64,000 bases of DNA. Source: Mycoemilia scoparia. Taxonomy: Eukaryota > Kickxellomycota > Kickxellomycetes > Kickxellales > Kickxellaceae. The DNA lies in assembly GCA_027575805.1 (NCBI GenBank), contig JANBPU010000033.1:56994-120993 (forward strand), read 5' to 3'. Made by a program: the position numbers and the translations under genes. Shown here piece after piece: positions 57,535 through 64,000 of the stretch. The stretch's first letter is position 1. Each line of letters begins with the position of its first letter. The notes beneath the pieces were generated by a model. The model was given only the letters and a program-made list of their open reading frames with translations, was not told where the DNA came from and made no database searches.

Positions 57535-60500
57535 TTATAACAAATGCGGAAGGCACTCAAAGTCACGCACAGGCTGAGTTTGCTCCATATCCAAGGCATA
57601 GGCCATAAATTCTTTGGCTCTATTCCATCCAGGATTGAGTGTTTTCTGGCGACGCTGTTGGGGTTGTTTTTGGTTGGATGGATCAATAGGACTTAGATCT
57701 TCACTGCTTGAATTATCTGATGGCTTATACGTTTGTATTGGTATTTGGAATATAGTTGTAGTGTTGTTGACCAAACCATTCATCATATCGTTGCTGCCAC
57801 CTCCAACGCCTGGTGCAGATGTTGAGGGATCTCCACTTCCAGCATTATGATGTGATTGAGAAGGCGGGGGCGAGCGTGGGGGAGACGATGGTGCCTGGTG
57901 ATGATACTGCAATTGTTGCTGTGGCTTAGAGATGTGAACAGATTCTGGTGCTGACGCCGACATGTCTTCAGCAAGTTTTCTCTCAATAACACCCAGCCAA
58001 TACCAGGCTTCGGGGTTATTCCACCCCTTTCCACTTGTCAAACTAATAAGCAATCCAGCAGCAGCTTCTTTGGAACCACACTCACACCTGGTTCGTGCCA
58101 AACCCATTGTAGATTCGGGCTCGCCAGGCGAGATCGAAAATGCCGCATTGAATTCTGCTGTGGCTTCATCATGTCTCTGCTGCTTGAGATATACTTGGCC
58201 TCTGGTAGAAAATACAGCCGGTGATTTTGGATTTGCTGTTGATGCTTCTTCTATGGCTTGGAGGGCATCCTCGTATTGTTCAAGCTGAATGAAACATGTA
58301 GCTGAAAACAACCATAGGTCACAGAGTAAATTTGTGGACTGTTCCTTACGGAGACGAGATCTGGTGATCGTAGGTCTATAGTATACGTTGTATTCCTGTG
58401 GCAAGGATACTGATGATGCTTGGTCTACAAGGGAGGCTGTTGCTAGTCCTTGGTTTCGGTATTGCAAAGACAATGTGGATGCGTTGGTGCAGAGGTGATC
58501 AACACTCTGGGAAAGGGCATTTGCGCTACCATCTCTGAATGGTGATGGGCATGATAAATTGCCTCCCTGTGCGATATTGGGATTGCTTGCAGCAAGACTA
58601 TCTGCAATCCCAGGAGTGGTGGTGGTGCCCCCATGGCTGTTTCTACGACCATGGATACCAAATGCGTGCATGCTTTGGCGGAATCTTCTGCTGAACTTCT
58701 TCTTTTCAGTACCAGCAATGCTCACAGCCGTGCGCTCATCATTGCGTTCCTTTCCACTCAGCGATTTAATGATTCCACGCCCAGACTTGATACTTTGGGC
58801 TAGAGATTGGGCTATTCCTTTACCTGCTGAACGATATGACGGGACCGACTTCTTTATATCCCCTCCTAGTGCGCCATCTTCTCCAGAAACACCAAGAGAG
58901 AGTCCTGTAAAAGAATTACGGCGACTGGTCTTTGAATTTAAGTTAGGTAAAGGCATGGTGCTACTAACCATCAGTATCGCATACGAAGCGTCATCAAGTG
59001 TAAGCTGCTGCAGAGCTCCTACAAGCCTGCCATAAAGCAAAAACAAATGTGCATGAGTTCTTAATGAAGACTCTGGACCGTCGACTTCACGCTTAATAAA
59101 AGAATACGTCAATTTGAGGCTTAGATAATCGATTCCCTCTTCAACTGGTCCGGTCTTCAATGGGGCTGATGATGAGCCACCCAAGGATGCCGAACGTGTA
59201 TGACGATGTTTGGCCATTGTCAGGCTATCATTTTCTACTTGATCACCATTGCTATTATTCTCCAAAGGTCCACTTCCAGATTTAGACAGGCGGCCTTTTT
59301 TATTCTGCTGCTGCTGTTGCTGTTGTCCACTAGATTTTTGAACCTCCTTGTCGATAGAGTACCATTGTGATGCGCGCTTGAAAGCAAGCTCGCAGGCTTG
59401 GAGTGCACCAACGTAATCTTTTCTGGCTGTTATTAGCAAGACCAAAAGGTGCCAAGCACGCAGATTGCTTTGATCTAGGTTGACTGCCCGTTTAGCTAGT
59501 TTGAATGCCACACTAATATCTCTTCCGCCTGATGCGTGCTGGAAGGCCAGCTGAATCAGGATTTCAGGATTATCCGGTTCGGTAGTATTGGCAATTGATA
59601 GATTGTTAATAGCCTTTTGATGGTGTTCCAGGCGACTGTCTCGCTCCTCAGCATTGGCCGCCAGCATACCATGCGTGACACCTCTCCACAGATGGAGTTG
59701 GGTTACAAGCTCCTTGGGAATCTGGTCAGAATACTTTTGCTGCAACTTGGTTCCGAACTTGTGTAGACGGAGGCTTTCAGTCCCGTCATTAAATGCTGTC
59801 AAAAGAACCTTGGAACCAGCTACAATGACCTGGATTATATGATGGATTGACTCTTGGTCTTCATTTTTTGGCGGCGGTGATGGGGCCTCCTTTTTCTCAT
59901 CAAATGGCGTAGAGCCAGTTCGTTTCGGATCATTGGCATTTGGCCCTTGAGTTTCCAGCTGCCTCTGGACTAAGCCTATATACGTGTTGAGTGCCAGCTT
60001 GACTTCGTGCCAGTCGCCAAACCTGATCAAAGTATTTATGAGGTGGCGGAACACGCGAGGCGAGTTGAATGTGAATTGGGAGGCGCTGTATAGAATCTGG
60101 AGCAGTCGAACCAGATCATTGGGCCCATTGGCTTTTATTAGCTCCCAGTCAGAAACAGCCTGGTCGACGGCTTCCAGAACCGGCAGATTGTAAGTATCTG
60201 CCGCTGGGAAATCGAATCCAACCCGGAGCAGGGCCGTGTGCTCGCAATGAAGAAGCACCAACTCTTGACGAACTGAGTTGGGGACAAATGGGGCGTTGGG
60301 TACATTCTGGGGACCGCCGTGTGGCTCATATTCGCCCTTGCGGTGTGCATAGGGAATCGCCCTAATCAGGGTGTAGGATGCCTGGATGCGCCTGTGGATG
60401 CGGAACTGGGGCGGTGTAACATTGGCCATGTGGTTGAGGTAGTCGTAGAGTCGCTGGTATGTCTCCCGATGAGCACCCAGCTTAAGGGCTACAAAGCAGC

Positions 60501-61557
60501 GACGATACAGAAGCTCGTCTGCCCAATTGACTATCTCCTCGGTGTGCGAGCTCATTGTTTTTGGGACCACCAAGACGGCCTTAGAATCTAGCTCTTGGCG
60601 ATAGAATCCCAATGTAGTTTCATATATATCGTTGGCTTTCTGCCACTGGCCCGCCTTTTCCATGATGATACCTGTGTATACATAGGCACATGTATTTCGT
60701 GTTAGCAACTATTTAGCAGATCTAGCTATACAGCACACAAAGGCCTTTAGAGGGGTGTTGCCAGCCATGATTACCTTGTATGACCATTCGCATCAAGTAT
60801 AGGTGAATACTATAGGCTGGCGATAGCCTGTTGTGAGTAAAGTCGTTGTTCAGTGATCCCAGCGTTTTGCCGCACTCGTCAAGTTTGTTAGTGTGGAAAT
60901 AGAGCCTGGCTTGAAGAATGTTAAATTGCTAAAAGCACATACACACCAAAGGAAACCATTATCAGGGATGCGGGTAGAAGGTTCGATATAGCCAATCAGA
61001 CATGCATTGCAAGCTTTATTTAGAGAACAATCTTTACCTCTAGTTCCTCTGGAGTCATTTTTTTGCGAGAAATATAATCGAGTTGGTTTTGGATCTTCTT
61101 TGTCTCTGTGCTTTGCTGCAAGATAGGTGGGATCGCAGGGGCTGATACCTGCCCCGTTGCATTTGTTTTCCCATCAGAGATCCAATGCTCCTTTGGGTTC
61201 CATTTTATGTTGAGGAGCTCTTCTTCGAGCAACTTTTCTGTCAGCAAGATAGAGCTGAATGCTATCAAGAATATCAGTGAATATAGAGTGAAAGTAGTAT
61301 GCCAGTGGCTATTAGTGGTTGCTAGTACTCCTTTAGGCTGTATAAATTGTCCGGTATAGGGCCGAAGCGTTTATGCAGGTCTTGGACCCCACATGGTGGA
61401 TAGAGGGGTCTTTGGCTATGCCATAAGCCTTACCTTCGTTGCTCTCAGTGACTGTTTTGCTGTATCTGGAGCTAAGGTCGGGAATAATATGCCACTGACC
61501 AACGCAGCGGACAGTGTCTATTTCACGGATTACCGCCTGCAATTTGGTGCTGGACAT
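57535..61557 (-). CDS. YPP1: TTC7/Ypp1-type TPR subunit of the PI4-kinase complex
   Basis: Four exons: 61557-61434, 61261-61038, 60928-60775, 60671-57535; 1212 aa. All GT-AG with the frame kept. The start MSSTKLQAVIREIDTVRCVG with CVGQWHIIPDLSSRYSK resembles the N-terminal helix pair of TTC7. TPR helices follow through most of the protein (FNILQARLYFHTNKLDECG; QWQKANDIYETTLGFY; AFQHASGGRDISVAFKLAKR). Clear C-terminal repeats come last (YEDALQAIEEASTANPKSPA; RHDEATAEFNAAFSISPGEP; EAWYWLGVIERKL). Long Ser/Gly/Lys-rich inserts interrupt the repeats. In yeast and animals this subunit joins Efr3 and Stt4/PI4KA at the plasma membrane to make PI4P. Divergent from ACL4. Confidence 0.85.
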
Positions 61558-62028
61558 TGTTTTATGCAAAGTGTAGAGTAGAAGAGCAAAAGTGGAAAAT
61601 GAAAGACGGACAGGGCGGAGCAACAACAGTGGCGAGGTTATGATGCATCATACTCGTGCCAAAAGCAGCACCAACAGTTGTGGCTGTTGTTGCAACATGA
61701 TTTTGTTCATGTTGTGGTTTATCTCCTCAGCTTCGGATATCTCAATGCTGGCTGGCATGATACGTGGATCAGATTGGGTTGATTTTGGACGACATCACAC
61801 AATTAGAAAATTTACATTCCCCAAGATCACTTTTTTGCTTTGTGATTTTTATGGCCTTGCATCTTTTACCCTCATTTTTAACTTTTGTACAAATAAGAAA
61901 ATAAGGAGAGTCGTGATAGACAGTCGAAGTAACAATCCACGAACAAGGCTATTCGACACTTCAAGTCTATTTAGTATTGGCAAATCGTTATTGAAGATAC
62001 ACAACCGTATACTTTTATAGCTCAAAAG
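61558..62028. other. Divergent promoter region, TTC7/YPP1 and ACL4
   Basis: About 470 bp shared by the two divergent genes. No element recognised. A plus-strand frame at 61592-62020 is a chance opening without family features. Confidence 0.5.
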
Positions 62029-63372
62029 ATGTCCAGCAACAGCGAAGAGCCCAAATTCACAGTAGACCAGCTTCTCGAAAAAAGCCAGGATCTAGTCGAT
62101 GATGGCAACCTTGAGTTGGCTCTTCAGCTCTGTGCTCATGCGGGCCAGATGGAGGCTGACAATACCAAAGTTCTCCTCCAGGCCGCAACTATTCAGCTTG
62201 AGATGGGTGATATCGAACCGGCCTACAATGTAAGTCTGATACTCATTGTGAATTATATTTATCTATTATAACAAACGATTTGGATAGCACCAATTCGCAC
62301 AATAATGATGACAAGCTTTTCATTAACCACCATTTTCCAATACAAAAAGTGTCTTATGAAATGCGTTGACATTGAACCAGATAAAGGCTATGTTAAATAC
62401 TTGTACCTTGGCCAGCTATCGGGTGGTTTGGAGGCCATTAATTATTTCCAAAAAGGAATTGAAATTATGATGAAGGATTTGAAATCTGCCAACCCAAACT
62501 CATCTGAACAGAAGGATTTAAAGCGGAAGGCCGCAGAGGCACATATATCAATTACAGATATTTACCTAACAGACTGTTGGTAAGAACGTCCTAAATAAGC
62601 CCAATTTTTATTCCCCAAAGAAATCAATATGAAAACATGGACAAGTCTCTAAAAATCTTCAAATACCTGTAGTTTTGAGGAGGATGCCGAAAAGCAGTGC
62701 GAGGCCAACCTAGACAAAGCCATTGAAATCGACCCCGAATGCCCTGATATCTACCAAACATATGCATCGGTCCGCTTAAGTCAAACCCGTGTGGATGACG
62801 CAAAGGCGTGCCTGCAAAAGAGCATTGATCTGTGGAAGGATTTGGAGCCTGGCCATCCTAATATTCCGTCATACGATACTCGAATATCTCTAGTAAGACT
62901 TTTTTTGGAATGCCAATTGCACGAAGATGCTCTTGATCTGCTAGAAGCCCTTCAAAAAGAAAACGATCAGTCTGTAGATCTGTGGTACTTGTATGGCTGG
63001 ACATATTTTATCCAAGGTGAAGACGTCGATTCCCAAGAAGAGAAGCACCGTGTTTGGAAAGATTCCAGGACATGTCTTTTGCGCGGTCTAAAGGTAACGT
63101 CACTTTTATATATCTAAATTCCAAATTCTTTTACACTATATTTCCTTCAACTGCTAAAATCTCTTTGGTGTGTAATGATAATATAGCTTGCGGTGCAACA
63201 GGAATATGATGACAAGGCACTAGTAGATCATTCAAACGAACTCATCAACAGCATTGAGAAGGAATTCCCAAATGTTGTCGAGGAGGGTGAAGAAGAGGAT
63301 GCTGGTCAAACTGATACAAAGGGCGACTGGGAGGATATGGACTCTGATGACGAAATGGAGACTGAAAATTAA
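62029..63372 (+). CDS. ACL4: Ribosomal protein L4 assembly chaperone Acl4 (TPR)
   Basis: Four exons, 62029-62229, 62350-62579, 62673-63093, 63187-63372; 345 aa with the frame kept. TPR-like helices are visible throughout (LLEKSQDLVDDGNLELALQL; EANLDKAIEIDPECPDIYQT; RVDDAKACLQKSIDLW; QLHEDALDLLEALQKEN; VDLWYLYGWTYFIQGED). The acidic C-terminal tail (VVEEGEEEDAG; GDWEDMDSDDEMETEN) is a hallmark of Acl4, which shields the long internal loop of newly made uL4 (Rpl4) until nuclear assembly of the large ribosomal subunit. Yeast Acl4 is 387 aa. Another TPR protein with an acidic tail cannot be fully excluded. Confidence 0.85.
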
Positions 63373-64000
63373 TATTATCTAAAACACGAATAACAGCATC
63401 ATTAGTAGCAGTGGAGTTGACAGTAATAATACACTTTAATTCATTTACATTTTTCCATTTCAAATGAGATTGCAAACACCTTGCTTTACTCTCTAAAATA
63501 AAGTCAATTAAATAATTTAAAAATCCATCAAGGTAATGATGTATTAGACAAATCAATAGAACAGAATTCAAGCGTTTTACATACTTTCATTTGCAAGGGA
63601 ACGAAAATTATCCCTAAAATATTAATAATCGATAGAAGCCCAGTCAAAACCCCAGGGCTTGTGGATGAGTTTTCCCTACTAATTGATAACATTGGGAATC
63701 AAGCAGTATACAAATCCTGGAAATTATTTTCGCAGCAACAGCAGTTTTCAGGGAATACATAGAAACCCCAGCAAACACATGCCTCTAAGAATACACGCCA
63801 AAATATGCTGATCAAAGCCTACTATAAAAACAGCCCTCCTATTCGCAATGCTTGCAGCGTCCACTAATTAAGTGCTCAGTTTGCCACTTTCAAAATTGAC
63901 TCCAGTATTTTGTAAATTACCTGAATATTTCAATATTGATGGAGTTGGCTACTTGTGGTATACATTTGCTTTGCCTCTGCTCCTCACGAGATGGACTTTT
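63373..64000. other. Right-edge spacer
   Basis: AT-rich 3' flank of ACL4 and unknown sequence to the window edge. A minus-strand frame at 63245-63571 overlaps the last ACL4 exon and is its shadow. No gene supported. Confidence 0.5.

Overview
The window is eukaryotic nuclear DNA, most likely from an early-diverging fungus. Evidence: compact protein genes with many short GT-AG introns (mostly 50-150 nt), AT-rich spacers, and fungal-type genes (a Las17/WASP actin nucleator, a Lap3-type bleomycin hydrolase, an Acl4 ribosomal-protein chaperone, a Ypp1/TTC7 subunit of the PI4-kinase complex). They sit beside genes that yeasts lack (NELF-C/D, FANCL, a CREB-like bZIP factor, a trypsin, a GH19 chitinase). 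A zoopagomycete or similar lineage would fit, but the lineage is inference. No bacterial, viral or organellar gene was seen.

Layout. 0-8 kb: a truncated RS-rich gene (minus), a small two-exon gene (minus), RRN7/TAF1B (plus, 9 exons), then a complete NELF-C/D gene (minus, 7 exons) convergent with it. 8-13 kb: an intronless CREB/ATF-like bZIP factor, a small one-TM protein, tRNA-Val(AAC), and Las17/WASP. 15-28 kb: a YRA1/ALYREF mRNA-export adaptor, a C12orf65-type mitochondrial release-factor homologue, then a minus-strand run of bleomycin hydrolase, FANCL, WDR26/GID7 and a ZIP9-like metal transporter. 29-35 kb: a probably GPI-anchored trypsin, a Ser-rich orphan, a single 5S rRNA gene and a secreted GH19 chitinase. 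35-54 kb: gene-poor DNA with only a SANT/Myb-like factor and a 1323-residue alpha-arrestin. 54-64 kb: COQ10, ARF1, TTC7/YPP1 and ACL4.

The genes are housekeeping or regulatory and do not form one pathway cluster. Themes recur: transcription (RRN7, NELF-C/D, bZIP, SANT factor, YRA1), ubiquitin ligases and adaptors (FANCL, WDR26, a PPxY arrestin), membrane traffic (ARF1, TTC7, arrestin, Las17), and secreted hydrolases.

Repeats: a family of ~110-bp terminal-inverted-repeat elements (MITE-like, TA target duplications in the cleanest copies) occurs at least seven times, once inside a WDR26 intron. A second inverted-repeat element lies at 4.8 kb, and an older dispersed repeat has fragments at about 7.7-8.0, 20.6, 23.7, 33.3 and 57.3 kb.

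The standout observation is the full-length NELF-C/D gene, a subunit of the metazoan promoter-proximal pausing factor, in a genome that otherwise looks fungal. Exon models were built by hand from splice signals, reading frame and remembered family similarity. No alignment was run.
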